A DNA stretch of 64,000 nucleotides from Diploptera punctata (GCA_030220185.1 JASPKZ010007302.1:124001-188000); one strand, 5' to 3'; shown: positions 22,006-33,002, numbered from the stretch's first letter. Notes: generated by a model not told the origin, from the letters alone. Program-made: numbers and translations.

Positions 22006-22694
22006 GAATACTATCACCCCATCACCAGTCACACTCCAACATAAATAATTATTCTGCATTTAATGAATACAATTTAAAACTAACAAGGTGTAAAGTGACG
22101 TGTGGCGTGCAATGAGAAGTTAGAACACGTGTATCTTGTATTACATAAACACGCTGACTAACAAGTAACTGTGCGCGGATAATGTTACGGTTGTTTTCTC
22201 TACGTCAGAGAACTGCCGCATCACAGGTTTAAAAATTAAAATCATCCTACTCTACACTCAACATTTTCTAACTAAAAGAGACGCAACAATTAAATGAGTT
22301 GATTTCACTTTTTTTCTGTTTATTTTCGTGAAACCGGAACGAGCCAACAAGCTTAATACCTGGATGTTGATGATATTGATGATATTAAAAGTAATAAATA
22401 ATAGTTTTAAAAAACTAAAACAATACGCTTTATTAGAAAACTGAACAAAAAAATGAAAAATAATTTCAATTTCCAACACGCTTCGGATAAAATTAAAGTG
22501 GTCAACAAAAAATCATCTCCAACACATATAGAATAAAACTAGAGTTATCAACAAAAAGAAAACAATTTTGCCATCAAAAGCGTGACGTGCTCTATAGCAA
22601 TTAATATATTTGATAATAAACAGATCTTGTTAAAAGTAAAGTCTCTAAAAAAATGTAAAAATGATAAAAAGCACCCCACGCTTTTGATGGTAAA

Positions 22695-22709
22695 ATTATT
22701 TTCTTTTTG
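22695..22709. repeat. Target duplication, left
   Basis: attattttctttttg, identical to 24783-24797, flanking the Penelope-like element. Confidence 0.9.
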
Positions 22710-22789
22710 AATGCAGGCTTTCACGGCCGGTAATCATAATGTTGAGTGATTCCGGGTTATAGTTGGTGTTAATACCAGACGTTTCGCCC

Positions 22790-23402
22790 TCAACTGCGGA
22801 GGGCATCTTCAGTGGCGAGTGCTTCTAGGCGTGTTTCCTGGTCGGAAGATCTACTTAGAGTGAGCGCTGTGGACGTTGTATTAGTGGTGGGTGCAGGGTG
22901 AGTGGGCGTGGCTCTTGCTGATTGGCTAATGGTCGTCTCCTTGTTGTCCCTAGTGTTAATGCATTTATTTTCTAGTGTATGATACCAGGCCTTAGCCAGT
23001 TTGATACCTTTCTCTTTTCTGTTCATATTTCCCTTATGCTTGTATATTTCTATAGCCTCTCGGAATAATCTAGGGAAATAGTAGGAAGTTGTGGCTAAAA
23101 CTTGTGTATCGTCGAATAGAATCTGGTGTCCATTCATAATGGCATGTTCTGCTACAGCTGATTTATCCATTTCTCCTTGTCTGCAGTTTCTTTTATGTTC
23201 TAGTAAACGGGTGGCTATACTTCTTTTCGTGGTCCCTATATATGATTTACCACACGAACAAGGAAGTCGATATACGCCGCAAGTAGAGAGAGGTGGCCGA
23301 GGATCCTTAGCTGAGCGAAGGCAGTCTTCTATTTTTCTTGTAGGTCTGTAAACTGTTTTTATGTTGTATTTTCGTAGGAGTTTTCCGATGCGATCTGTGA
23401 TC
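22790..23402 (-). pseudogene. Penelope GIY-YIG endonuclease, inverted copy, frame intact
   Basis: The reverse-strand frame is open from about 23402 to the stop at 22790-22792. It contains CGVYRLPCSCGKSYIGTTKR (GIY-YIG core with the preceding Cys pair), ATRLLEHKRNCRQGEMDKSA, VAEHAIMNGHQILFDD and a C-terminal Thr/Ser/Pro-rich tail. In Penelope-like elements this domain nicks target DNA. No start codon or reverse transcriptase is present on this strand, because the copy is truncated at the inversion point. Unlike the plus copy it has no frameshift. Confidence 0.85.
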
Positions 23403-23410
23403 TTTTCACC

Positions 23411-24718
23411 ATGGTGCCGGTAAATGAGACCATGGACTACATTAGACAGATTTTCACAGAAGAAATATCCAATTTATTCAGGCATGTACTAACTACTACT
23501 TACTTCCAATGGAACAACAGCTACTATGAACAGACCGACGGAGTAGCCATGGGCAGTCCTCTAAGCCCAGTAGTAGCGAATTTTTCATGGAGAATTCGAA
23601 GAAGAAGCACTAAAAACAGCTCCCAAGTCTCCAGAACATTGGTTTCGCTATGTTGATGACACATTCGTAGTATGGAGACATGGCAGTGAAGAATTGGAAC
23701 GTTTCCTTCAACACCTTAACAGCAGACACAACAAAATACAGTTCACAATGGAAAAAGAAGATAATGGAAGACTTCCTTTCCTGGATGTTCAAATAATAAG
23801 GACTGGCAATGGGAAAATTCAACATACAGTTTACAGAAACCTACACACACAGACCGATATCTGCACAAAGACTCTAACCACCATCCAAGACAAAAGCGAG
23901 GTGTCATTAAGACACTGTTTGACAGAGCGACTAAGTTATGCCAACCACAACACCTTAAACAAGAACAACACCATCTGTTCAATTGTTTCCAGAAAAATGG
24001 CTACACATCCAAGGAAATAAGACAAACCATACATCCACGAAGACAGCACGTCAGAATGGATAACTCACCCTCAACCAGCATAGCCTACTTACCATATGTC
24101 ACAGAGTCACAGATCGTGTCGGAAAACTCCTACGAAAATACAACATAAAAAGAGTTTACAGACCTACAAGAAAAATAGAAGACTGCCTTCGCTCAGCTAA
24201 GGATCCTCGGCCACCTCCCTCCACTTGCGGCGTATATCGACTTCCTTGTTCGTGTGGTAAATCATATATAGGGACCACGAAAAGAAGTATAGCCACCCGT
24301 TTACTAGAACATAAAAGACACTGCAGACAAGGAAGAAATGGATAAATCAGCTGTAGCAAAACATGCCATTATGAATGGACACCAGATTCTATTCGACGAT
24401 ACACAAGTTTTAGCCACAACTTCCTACTATTTCCCTAGATTATTCCGAGAGGCTATAGAAATATACAAGCATAAGGGAAATATGAACAGAAAAGAGGAAG
24501 GTATCAAACTGGCTAAGGCCTGGTATCATACACTAGAAAATAAATGCATTAACACTAGGGACAACAAGGAGACGACCATTAGCCAATCAGCAAGAGCCAC
24601 GCCCACTCACCCTGCACCCACCACTAATACAACGTCCACAGCGCTCACTCTAAGTAGATCTTCCGACCAGGAAACACGCCTAGAAGCACTCGCCACTGAA
24701 GATGCCCTCCGCAGTTGA
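23411..24718 (+). pseudogene. Penelope reverse transcriptase plus GIY-YIG endonuclease, frameshifted
   Basis: The frame opens in the palm region: YEQTDGVAMGSPLSPVVANF, then the catalytic block WFRYVDDTFVVWRHGSEELE at about 23639-23698, then PFLDVQIIRTGNGKIQHTVY. Frameshifts occur near 23590 (before MEEFEEEAL), near 23965 and near 24340 (an extra A after the CRQG block). A frame through the GIY-YIG core (CGVYRLPCSCGKSYIGTTKR) lies at about 24220-24280, followed by MDKSAVAKHAIMNGHQ at 24338. The N-terminal half of the protein is missing. The YVDD and GIY-YIG residues are intact, so the copy is young but dead. Confidence 0.87.
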
Positions 24719-24782
24719 GGGCGAAACGTCTGGTATTAACACCAACTATGGACCACGGCCACATAACCCGGAATCACTCAAC

Positions 24783-24797
24783 ATTATTTTCTTTTTG
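24783..24797. repeat. Target duplication, right
   Basis: attattttctttttg, the second copy of the 15-base duplication. Confidence 0.9.
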
Positions 24798-25059
24798 TTA
24801 ATAACTCTAGTTTTATTCAATATGTGTTGTAGATGATTTTTTTGTTGACCACTTTAATTTTATCCCAAGCGTGTTGCAAATTAATTTTTTTTTTGTTCGG
24901 TTTTCTAATAAAACGTTTTGTTTTAGTTTTTTTAAAACTATTTTTTTTATTTTTTAGATTTAATATTTTACAGAATAAGATAAGAATGTAAATACCTTTA
25001 AATTCGATACTATTGTAGCATAAGCTAAAAGTAATACTCTTCTATAAAAAAACCTTCCC

Positions 25060-25155
25060 AGCCGGATTTGAACCAACGACGTATGGATTACTGAAATGAT
25101 ATACCACTAAGAGTTCACTGCTCTACCAACTGAGCTCTTACAACGACTGACTAAA
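25060..25155 (-). repeat. tRNA-Tyr-like piece in foldback element
   Basis: The reverse strand reads gagctcagttggtagagcag, then a split anticodon region with an intron-like insert (tggtatatcatttcag), then atccatacgtcg and ggttcaaatccggctgg. This order matches intron-containing tRNA-Tyr genes, but the acceptor arms do not pair. Confidence 0.6.
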
Positions 25156-25554
25156 AACTCGACAAGTCCGCAACCTATTATACCAGTTTTAATTTTTTTG
25201 ATTTTCTGATGATTCTGGCCAGGATTTTAGAAACAAAATATGAAATTGTTGTATTGTCACGGGTTCCTTACAAGTATACTAAGTTTCAAGTCGATCCAAT
25301 GTTTTTAAGTGGATGAAAATCGTGTTCAAAGATACCGTTAGGCATAGATACAGGTCCGTTACATATACAGATACAGGTCAAGCTAATATAAAGCGTGTAA
25401 AAATATATAATTTAACATTGTTATAACTTCAACGGTATAAAAAAATTATGAACATAAAAAGTGTAGATTAATTCAAATGTCGAAATAAAATGTATTTAAT
25501 TCATAAAACGTTTTAATACAAATATCACGAAAAAAACCGCGTAATTGAAGACGC

Positions 25555-25625
25555 GAACCTGCTATCTTCATTAATAGAAACAGTGACCGCGTGCTTTACC
25601 GCCGAGCTATCGGGACACGTAGAAG
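25555..25625 (-). repeat. tRNA-like sequence
   Basis: The reverse strand has tcccgatagctcggcggtaa and, after a spacer, aggttcgcgtctt. It is probably a SINE head or decayed tRNA-derived repeat. Confidence 0.4.
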
Positions 25626-25924
25626 AGGCTCCAGTTCATGCCACATAACACAATAGCTCAGGGACTGCACAATTATGACTAGTTTCCTAGTTTGAACCCA
25701 GCGCTGTGCCGAGTATGATTTAGAAGAAATGTGCGTTCAAGAGATGACTCATTTCTTTTTGTTCGAAGGGTGTACAGTACAAACCATTGTACTACGTTGT
25801 GTTATTTGTAACATATAACTTAGTTACTGTTTAGAAACTAATGTGAACAAAGTAATTTTAGACTTAATGATAAGAAATAAAAAACTCTCTCTTCATTATT
25901 CGCAAGATCAAATATCTATCAATC
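25626..25924. other. No recognisable feature
   Basis: Spacer between a tRNA-like piece and the LINE-B fragment. Confidence 0.25.
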
Positions 25925-26265
25925 TACGGGTTTCTACAGCTGCTGCCGTCTTCCCGTGCCAAACCTCCAAAGCCTACGTACGGTCTTGGGCATCTTCGAT
26001 GCTTAGCCCTCTAGCTTGCATTACTGTCTTCATGTTTTCCTTCCATGTTAACCTTGGTCTCCCTCTTTTCTTCGTTCTTTTCGGATGCCATTCATATAAT
26101 TGCTTTGGCCATCGCTCATCTTCCATTCTTAAGACATGTCCTAACCACTTTAATTCCTTCTCCTAAATTCTTTCAATTATGCTTTCTTCTGCTTCCATTA
26201 TGTTTCTAATTTCCTTATTTGTGACATGTTCTAATCTAGACTTTCTGGCACTTCAAATATCATTT
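25925..26265 (-). mobile_element. LINE-B, 3' fragment
   Basis: Blocks such as gctgctgccgtcttcccg, ccaaagcctac, cttgggcatcttcgatgctta and catgtcctaaccactttaa match 27165-27420 in the same order and strand. The reverse strand codes for LINE C-terminal sequence with broken frame. Confidence 0.65.
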
Positions 26266-26664
26266 TTTATTATTTTAATAACAAAGTGAGTTTTTATTGA
26301 CAACTGTAATTTAAGTTATATTTCCTTTTATCAGGAAATTACATACTGCAGTCAAATTGCACAAATTATTAAACATTAAGAATAAATTATTATTAAAGTA
26401 GGTTAAATTCCTGGATACAGTTGGAATTATACAGCAATAATGGTGTTTCTGTAGTGAAATTTCACCATAAACTTACACACATGTATCAAATTGGTTACTA
26501 CAGAATGAAGAGGATAGAGTTGGCTAAAGATCGGAACGAATAGAGCACTTCAGTGAATACAGCTGCGGGATCCTTAAAATCAAATACAGTAGTTGCTGTC
26601 CTTAATATCCTCGCAAGAACTTCTTTCATTATTACAGGTAAAATATTTATAAATTAAGAATTTA
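26266..26664. other. No recognisable feature
   Basis: AT-rich spacer with no frame or repeat match seen. Confidence 0.25.
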
Positions 26665-26722
26665 TGATTATTATTATTATTATTATTATTAACCTTAATA
26701 TTACTATTATTAATATTATTAT
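26665..26722. repeat. ATT microsatellite
   Basis: Interrupted (ATT)n run next to a SINE1 head. Confidence 0.85.
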
Positions 26723-27061
26723 GTCCACCGCTGTGGTCTCGAGGTAGAGTGCTGCCTTGTGATGCAGCCGGCCCGGGTTCGATCCCCGGTCGGGGCAGTT
26801 TTTCAGGATGAGGTTTTTATCGGGGTTTTTCCTCACCTGTAAGACAAATGTCAGGAAAAACGTTAAGACCCAAACGGTCCCCGAAATCATACGGTCATCA
26901 TCAACCTTATCATTATCATCATCATCATCATCATCATCATCCTTCACCGGTGTGGAAAGCAACGGGAAGCTACCACATCTATAATTCCCTAGTAAAGCTG
27001 CAAAGCATAGCATAGGAGCTGCCTTTGGGCAGAACTACTATGGATGGATGGATGGATGGAA
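26723..27061 (+). mobile_element. SINE1, full-length, plus strand
   Basis: It starts gtccaccgctgtggtctcga, with a B-box gggttcgatccccggtcg about 50 bases on. The body has ggtttttcctcacctgtaag, an (ATC)n stretch at 26905-26941 and cttcaccggtgtggaaagca, and it ends in a (GGAT)n tail at 27037-27060. This is the clearest copy of the family in the sense direction. The poly-Asp open frame on the other strand is simply the ATC repeat. Confidence 0.85.
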
Positions 27062-27149
27062 TATTATTATTACAATATTATTTACATCAATATTATTAAT
27101 AGCAACATTAATGATATCATTATTATTATTATTCATACTGTTATTATCG

Positions 27150-28170
27150 TTAATAATATTACTCTATCCTTTCTATCTTCGGGTTCTTGCAGCTGCTGCC
27201 TTCTTCCCGCGCCAAACTTCCAAAGCCTACGACCTTGGGCATCTTCAATGCTTAAACCTCTCGCTTGCTTTCCTTCCATGTCAACTTTGGTCTTCCTTTT
27301 TTCTTCTCTCTGGTCGGTTGCCATTGATATAATTGTCTTCCATTCATATAACATGTCCTAACCATTTTAAATCTTTCTCTTCAATTCTTTCAATTATGTT
27401 TCCTTCTGCTTCCATTATGTTTCTAATATATTTATTTCTGACATTTTCTAATGTTCACTTACTGGCACTTCTGCGTAAATAATCCATTTCTAGAGCTATT
27501 AGTCTATTCTTATAGTACTTATTGATTGTCCATACCTCATTTCCATACACTGCAACAGATTCCACCAATGTTTCACCAATTTTTTTTTTGTGTCTTTCCA
27601 AATATGCTTATTCCACCATATTGAATTTAACGATGACATTTTTCTACGCAATTCAATTCTTCTGCTTTGTATTGTCTTTGCCCATAAGCCTATCTTAAAC
27701 GTTATCCATAATTATTCCCAAATATTTAGTTTGTTTCGCTTGTTTTACTTGAAATCGTTCTTCCAGTGCTAAATTTTCTCTTTCATTGCTATTGATTGCC
27801 AAATATTCTGTTTTTTTTGTAAAGTTACTGAGAGTCCCTTGATTCATATGTGTTTTTCAACCTTTTTGTCATGAATTACATATCAAATTGTCTTGCGCTA
27901 AAACCAGTTGATCATCAGATCATCAGCAAAAATCTGTTGCCTCTTAGGATACCCGTACATTTGCAGCTTTGTTTCCATTTCATTAATATAAATTCTACTT
28001 AAATATATGAAATAAAATTGGTGATAGGCTGTACCCTGTTTGAATCCCTTTGTAATTTTTATAGGATTAGGTATTATACTTCCTATTTTAACATAATCCG
28101 TGTCATCTTTATAAATTTGCTTAATAATTTGAATTAGTTTCTTATCGATATTTATTTCCCTAAATCTTCT
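27150..28170 (-). pseudogene. LINE-B reverse transcriptase relic
   Basis: On the reverse strand, from about 28130, a frame reads KKLIQIIKQIYKDDTDYVKI, then KITKGFKQGTAYHQFYFIYL (the GxxQG palm motif), then MYGYPKRQQIFADDLM with the FADD catalytic motif at about 27920. Towards 27160 the C-terminal part ends QARGLSIEDAQGRRLWKFGA. Stops and frameshifts break it, and the endonuclease is missing. The architecture suggests another RTE-like insect LINE, distinct from the main family because the C-terminal sequences do not match. A second fragment lies at 25925-26265. Confidence 0.75.
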
Positions 28171-28349
28171 TCTTAATTATTATTATTATTAATTATTATT
28201 ATTAATATTATTATTAATTATTAATAATAATAATAATTAATCATCATCGTCCTCGTCGTCGTCGTCGTCATCATCAACATCACTATTATTATTATTATTA
28301 TTATTATTATTACTGTTATTACTACAATTATTACTACTATTATTATTAC

Positions 28350-28380
<31 letters not shown>

Positions 28381-28382
28381 TA
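28171..28382. repeat. ATT and GTC microsatellites
   Basis: A mosaic of (ATT)n, (TAA)n and a short (GTC)n run at about 28248-28268. Confidence 0.85.
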
Positions 28383-28548
28383 TTAATTAAATAAAAATAA
28401 AACGTAGTTTTATTTGATTTTCATATTTATTATATAATTCAGTGACAGCTGTTTCGGTACACTGTACCTTCTTCAGCTGTCACCGAATTATATAATAAAT
28501 ATGAAAATCAAATAAAACTACCTTTATTTTTATTTAATTAATAAATAT
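28383..28548. repeat. Perfect-looking hairpin with about 70-base arms
   Basis: The left arm runs from taattaaataaaaataaaac to gtgacagctg and the right arm mirrors it from cagctgtcac to gttttatttttatttaatta with few mismatches. The loop is about 22 bases (tttcggtacactgtaccttc). It lies inside ATT repeats. Confidence 0.8.
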
Positions 28549-28580
28549 GGATTTTCATCAAGTAAACACCAACTCAATTG

Positions 28581-28649
<69 letters not shown>

Positions 28650-28650
28650 G
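28549..28650. repeat. ATT microsatellite
   Basis: (ATT)n run leading into the SINE3 head. Confidence 0.85.
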
Positions 28651-29040
28651 TCGGCCGCGGTGGACTAGTGGTTATGCTCTTTGCATCTGGTCCCGAGGGT
28701 CGCGGGTTCAAACCCGGCCGGGGTCGATGGACTTTTTAGGACGGAAAAATCCAAGGAGCAAGTCCTCCAGGAGGGACTTTAAGCCGTGGGTCCCGAGTCT
28801 GAAGATTTTCAGGCTCGTAAAAAATCCTTAAGCCTGAATGAAAAGGCCTCTAAGCAAAATTTACCGAATTTTCCCGTCCTAGTACTACCTTGGTTTCCAA
28901 GATGTCAGTATGAGGCGCAACGCTGTCCACGGACCACTCAAATTACATCTATACGAAAACAAGTGTAACTAAATTACTATGGTTCAAATTCTTCCCTGTA
29001 GGGGGAGAGCGCCTAAATCTCTGTAAAGGGAAAACAAAAT
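28651..29040 (+). mobile_element. SINE3, full-length
   Basis: The head reads tcggccgcggtggactagtg (A-box region) and gggttcaaacccggccgg (B-box). The body has agattttcaggctcgtaaaa, aggcctctaagcaaaattt and agtactaccttggtttcc, and the 3' end is ggagagcgcctaaatctctg. It is followed directly by an ATT tract. Other copies are at 53299-53672 (plus) and 56245-56433 (minus, partial). Confidence 0.8.
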
Positions 29041-29044
29041 TATA

Positions 29045-29087
<43 letters not shown>

Positions 29088-29112
29088 TACTACTACTATT
29101 ATTATTACTATT
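29041..29112. repeat. ATT microsatellite
   Basis: (ATT)n with ACT interruptions, probably grown from the SINE3 tail. Confidence 0.85.
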
Positions 29113-29197
29113 AATATTTTTTTTTAATTTAACCTATACAAAATCAACACTTTTGAAATTCATGTTAAAGCACCGTTGAGGTTATGTAACAAGCTGT

Positions 29198-29445
29198 TAA
29201 TTATGTAATTTTTTACCTAGTAAGTCGGTCGTCCTCAACTAAGTTATTATACTTCAAGTTATTCTAATATGGAGGCCTTTCGAAAAATGTTTCATGTTTT
29301 GCGTTTTAACTGGAACTGGAACTGTTTCAGTTAAAACGCAGAACATGAAACATTTTTTCGAAAGGCCTCGATATTAGAATAACTTGAAGTTTAACAACTT
29401 AGTTGAGGACGAACGACTTACCATGTAAAAAAATATATAATTAAC
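29198..29445. repeat. Long hairpin, about 248 bp
   Basis: The arms of about 110 bases are inverted: taagtcggtcgtcctcaac on the left against gttgaggacgaacgactta on the right, and caagttattctaatat, ggcctttcgaaaaatgtttc and gcgttttaact each have an inverse partner. The loop near 29325 reads ggaactggaactgttt. It has no coding capacity. The structure is a MITE or foldback element, and no second copy is seen in the window. Confidence 0.85.
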
Positions 29446-30025
29446 ATCCTATACAAAATTAATTAAATTTTTTACACGCTTCATATTAACTTGACCTGCA
29501 GCTATCTATGTAACTGAATCTTTTAACGCGATTTTCGCCCACTTAAAATCACTTGAAACTTTGTATACTTGTAAAAGACCCATGCCAATACAATAATTTC
29601 ATATTTCGTTTCTAAAACCATGGCCAGAATCATCCGAAAATAAAAAAAGTGTCTTTGTATCTATGTAACGGAATTTTAACACGATTTTCGCCCACTTAGA
29701 AACATCGGATCGACTTGAAACTTTGTATACGTGTAAAGGACCCGTGACAATACAATAAATTCATATTTATTTTCTAAAATCCTGGCCAGAATCATCAGAA
29801 AATAAAAAAAAGTGTCTTTGTATCTATGTAACGGAATTTTTAACACGATTTTCACCCACTTAGAAACATTGGATCGACTTGAAACTTTTTGTACTTGTAA
29901 AGGATCCGTGACAATACAATAATTTCATATTTTGTTTCTAAAATCCTGGCCAGAATCATCAATCATCAGAAAATCAAAAAAATGAAAACTGGTATAATAG
30001 GTTGCGGACTTGTCGACTATTTAGT

Positions 30026-30122
30026 CAATCGTTGTAACAGCTCAGATGGTAGAGCGGTCAACTCTAGTGGTATATAATTTCAGTTATTCATAGGTCGCTG
30101 GTTCAAATCCAGCTGCGAGTTT
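30026..30122 (+). repeat. tRNA-Tyr-like piece in foldback element
   Basis: acagctcagatggtagagcg, an intron-like insert ending in tttcag, then ggtcgctggttcaaatccag. It is less well kept than the copy at 43560. Confidence 0.6.
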
Positions 30123-30229
30123 TTTAGAAGAGCATTTCTTTTAGCTCATACTACAATAGTAACGGATTTAAAGATATTTACATTTTTATCTTATTCTGTA
30201 AAATATTAAAAATAAAAAATAAAAAATAA

Positions 30230-30562
30230 ATAATAGTTTTAAAAAACTAAAAAAGCACGCTTTATTAGAAAATCGAACTAAAAAATTTAAAAATAATTTT
30301 AATTTCCAACACGCTTGGGATAAATAATTTTACCATCAAAAGCGTGGGGTGCTTTTTATGATTTTTACATTTTCTTCTTAGAGACTTTACTTTTACCAAT
30401 ATCTGTTTATTATCAAATATATTAATTGGTAAACAGCACCCCACGCTTTTGATGGGAAAATTATTTATCCCAAGCGTGTTGGAAATTAAAATTATTTTTA
30501 ATTTTTTAGTTCGGTTTTCTAATAAAGCGTGTTTTTTTATAGTTTTTTAAAACTATTATTTA
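30230..30562. repeat. Terminal hairpin of foldback element
   Basis: Inverted arms of about 130-150 bases around a centre near 30395. Left words aataatagttttaaaaaact, ttccaacacgcttgggataa and ccatcaaaagcgtggggtgc return inverted at 30430-30560. Confidence 0.85.
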
Positions 30563-30565
30563 TTT

Positions 30566-31559
30566 TTCTGTATATACGTTAGTTTCAGAGTGCAGTACCA
30601 AAGGATATTTTTATTTTTGCATTTCTGTTATTGTGCGCTAAAGTAGAAAGTTAACAAAGTGTCTGTATTCTTATTTTACAAAACATTCTCCAATAAAAAC
30701 ATTTATTGATATTCTGTGAATTAACAACTTAAAAAGAAAGTAGCTATTAACATTTTTTAAATATTATATTTCAATAATAACCGTTCGTTTCATTTTTTGT
30801 TTAAGGAACGCTATACACTTTCAAAGTTTGATGGATTGTCATAGGAACACACAACAAATAATATCGTATTTCAGTTTACTCAAAACTATGTTTTTGCACT
30901 TAAACCGTTAGTCCACGGAACCGCTCAATTATAACATTCTAAAAGGTAAATACTGCTTACATTACACAGAATATCTGAGATCAATCAGAAATCTGCAATT
31001 ATTCATTTTGCAATTCCAAACCAATAAATTGCTTATAATAACAGCAATAGTATTATTTACAAACTGCCTCATATAAACGTAACTGCAGAGATCTTGTTGT
31101 TATCAAACAGACGTGCTGTGCAACACATGGCTAGCGCATGCTGCAACATTCTCCACTCCTCTACCTTCCCGTATCATGTCATTTCATTCAGCTCATTTCA
31201 TGTTAGGTGAAATAGTCTGTTTAGCAAACCAGAGGTGTTTAACATATGTGATTGTGGCGGTCACGCTCATGTACTTCCTCATGACTCCGAGCCTGTGTCT
31301 CAACTTAGGATAGAATAAGGCCTAAGAGAGGATTTAGTCCAAATAAATTGTGTCATGAGTGGTGAGTGTGGAAGCAGGAACACTGTAGAGTCGAGACGGG
31401 TGATACATTGAACAAAAATCAAGTTGGCTGTGTCTTAAAACACGGACGTATGTTTACTTAATAATCTAATCTAAAATATGTGATAGATTTTGAACAGCAC
31501 ATAAATAAAACGCAATTTTATTTGATCGTGAAGAAGAACCAATTTCGTCTGCAAAGCTT
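30566..31559. other. No recognisable feature
   Basis: About 1 kb with no repeat match. A 66-codon open frame at 31113-31313 is hydrophobic and unrecognised, with no splice context or repeat partner to support a gene. Confidence 0.25.
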
Positions 31560-31561
31560 AT

Positions 31562-32290
31562 AACTAACTAACGCACTGGCACTATCGAACCCGCAGGTTC
31601 ATGACCGCGCTTGACATAAGCTCTTCATACATCCCTCTCCTGACAATCATACTACTTATCTCATGTCATGGTTAATGTTAATCTCCCACCTCATTCTTGA
31701 TCTAACAACCGGATGTTTTCCCTCTAGTTTTCCTGCAAGAAGCTTCTATGTCCTGTCAATTGCAGTCTACGAGACTTAACTGTTCTTATTATATCTGGCT
31801 TCTTATACATATCTTGTAGCTCACTATTATATAGTTTTCTCCATTCACCTGTCTGTTTTTTGGTCCAAAATTTCCCTAACAACTTTATTAAATAGTCGTA
31901 ATCTTTTCTCCTCCCTTAAAGTAAGTGGTCATGTTTCACATCCATATAATAGAACTGGGGGAATAACAGTTTTATATGTTTTCAGCTTCATTTTTTAGAG
32001 AAATTAGGATGACAAGAGTCCCTGTATGCATAATAGAATGCATTTTGAGAGTTGAACCAATAGCCTGTGTAATTTCTATGTGGATCTCATTTTTTATAAT
32101 AATTGTCACTAGGTATTTGAATTCAGCCACTTCTTCAAAGTTTGTTTCATTTGTCATTAACTGTCCATTTCAATTAGGGCCTATATAATATGTGACCATA
32201 GAGTTAATTTTGTTGATATTTACTTTTAACCCAAAATTTCCAAATTTCTTAGTGTTAATTAATGGAACACATGTTTTGTCATTAGCTTTT
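31562..32290 (-). mobile_element. RTE-type LINE, old 3' fragment
   Basis: It starts with the tail ctaactaacgcactggc and the tatcgaacccgcagg end block and follows the long copies back to the NISKTKY region near 32230. Many substitutions and deletions break every frame. Confidence 0.75.
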
Positions 32291-32861
32291 GTTTATTACG
32301 TTGCGAATTTCTGCTGTTTCTTTGAATTAATTGGCCTCTGCTTACTTTAATTTAACTCACTAGAACAAATGTAAACAAGTGGTCATTACACACTCGGTCC
32401 CATCAGCAGGTCATCGCACTGTGTATTATTGACAGAACATGGCCCGCTCTATGTCACAGACTGTATAACTCAACAATTGCTCAAAAACTAACTTATACAC
32501 CTCCACTGATAGTATTCTTTCAACAATTTAATAATATAATTTATTTTATAAGCATTTAATTAATTTTGACAAATATGTGATGTTGGTGTTTTAAATACTG
32601 TATAAACAAAAAATTATTAGTTTATTATATCTCATTATTTTTATTATTTTGATGCACAGTAGATAGGAACTGACTACCGATCAATTCATGCTTGTGTTCA
32701 TTTTATTTTAATTATCATTAAAGTTACTGTTTTAGATATTGTACTAATGGTCACGTTGTAATTTAGTGTTTAATATCAGAGTTAATTGTGATTGTCCTGT
32801 TGAGTGCAACAGGGTCTTAACTCCACCAGGATAAATTAATTAAATAAATAAATCATCACAG
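32291..32861. other. No recognisable feature
   Basis: AT-rich spacer. The part 32760-32850 has 'ctgttgagtgcaacagg', a short hairpin, but nothing more. Confidence 0.25.
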
Positions 32862-33000
32862 ACAGGAAGACAGAAGTGCAGGAAATGAGAGGAGAAGAAC
32901 ATATTACGATAGTTTGATAATAAAGCTCTTAGGAAAAGATGTGGGCCAAAGAAGGAAGAACAGACAGCTGAATGGAAATATACGTAACAGCGAGCTATAT
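32862..33000 (+). mobile_element. RTE-type LINE, short plus-strand piece
   Basis: The order 'gagaagaacatattacg', 'taaagctcttaggaaaa', ccaaagaaggaagaacagac and gcgagctatatgatttttat follows the LREERRLRVFENKVLRKIFG to HGLYR region of the long copies. Confidence 0.65.
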
Positions 33001-33002
33001 GA

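Larger units (their letters stand above)
22710..24782 (+). mobile_element. Penelope-like element with an inverted partial copy at its left
   Basis: The insert has two parts. Bases 22710 to about 23405 are an inverted copy of the 3' third. Bases 23406-24782 are a plus-strand copy running from within the reverse transcriptase through the GIY-YIG endonuclease to the 3' end. The two termini are therefore inverted repeats of nearly 690 bases, differing by few substitutions and one small indel block near the ends. Penelope-like elements are known for complex termini with direct or inverted partial copies. A 15-base perfect target duplication surrounds the whole, so both parts entered together. Confidence 0.88.
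22390..25395 (-). repeat. Foldback element 'Fb', half copy split by a Penelope-like element
   Basis: Read on the reverse strand it has the terminus tttacacgctttatattagc (25390-25420 area), a core repeat, a tRNA-Tyr-like piece, and a hairpin arm. The hairpin is interrupted at 22710-24782. Removing the insert restores the block seen intact at 44030-44110 (cttttgatggtaa, attattttcttttt, ataactctagttttatt). Sister copies are at 29470-30565 and 42053-44230. No protein is encoded. Confidence 0.65.
29470..30565 (+). repeat. Foldback element Fb, half copy
   Basis: In order: the terminus ttttacacgcttcatattaa, three core repeats of about 160 bases starting near 29503, 29658 and 29820 (key words tatctatgtaacggaatttt, ggatcgacttgaaact, gacaatacaataatttcat, tcctggccagaatcatc), a tRNA-Tyr-like piece, and a terminal hairpin. 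This is the same order as each arm of the palindrome at 42053-44230. Confidence 0.75.

Noticed and set aside
26654..27013. Open frame with poly-Asp on the minus strand
   Set aside because: It is the ATC repeat inside a SINE1 copy.
29470..30565. LTR retrotransposon (tandem similar blocks)
   Set aside because: The blocks are tandem core repeats of about 160 bases and an inverted hairpin. There are no direct long terminal repeats, primer site or gag-pol frame.
31113..31313. Possible small gene or exon
   Set aside because: There are no clear splice sites or family match. The length is within chance for this composition.
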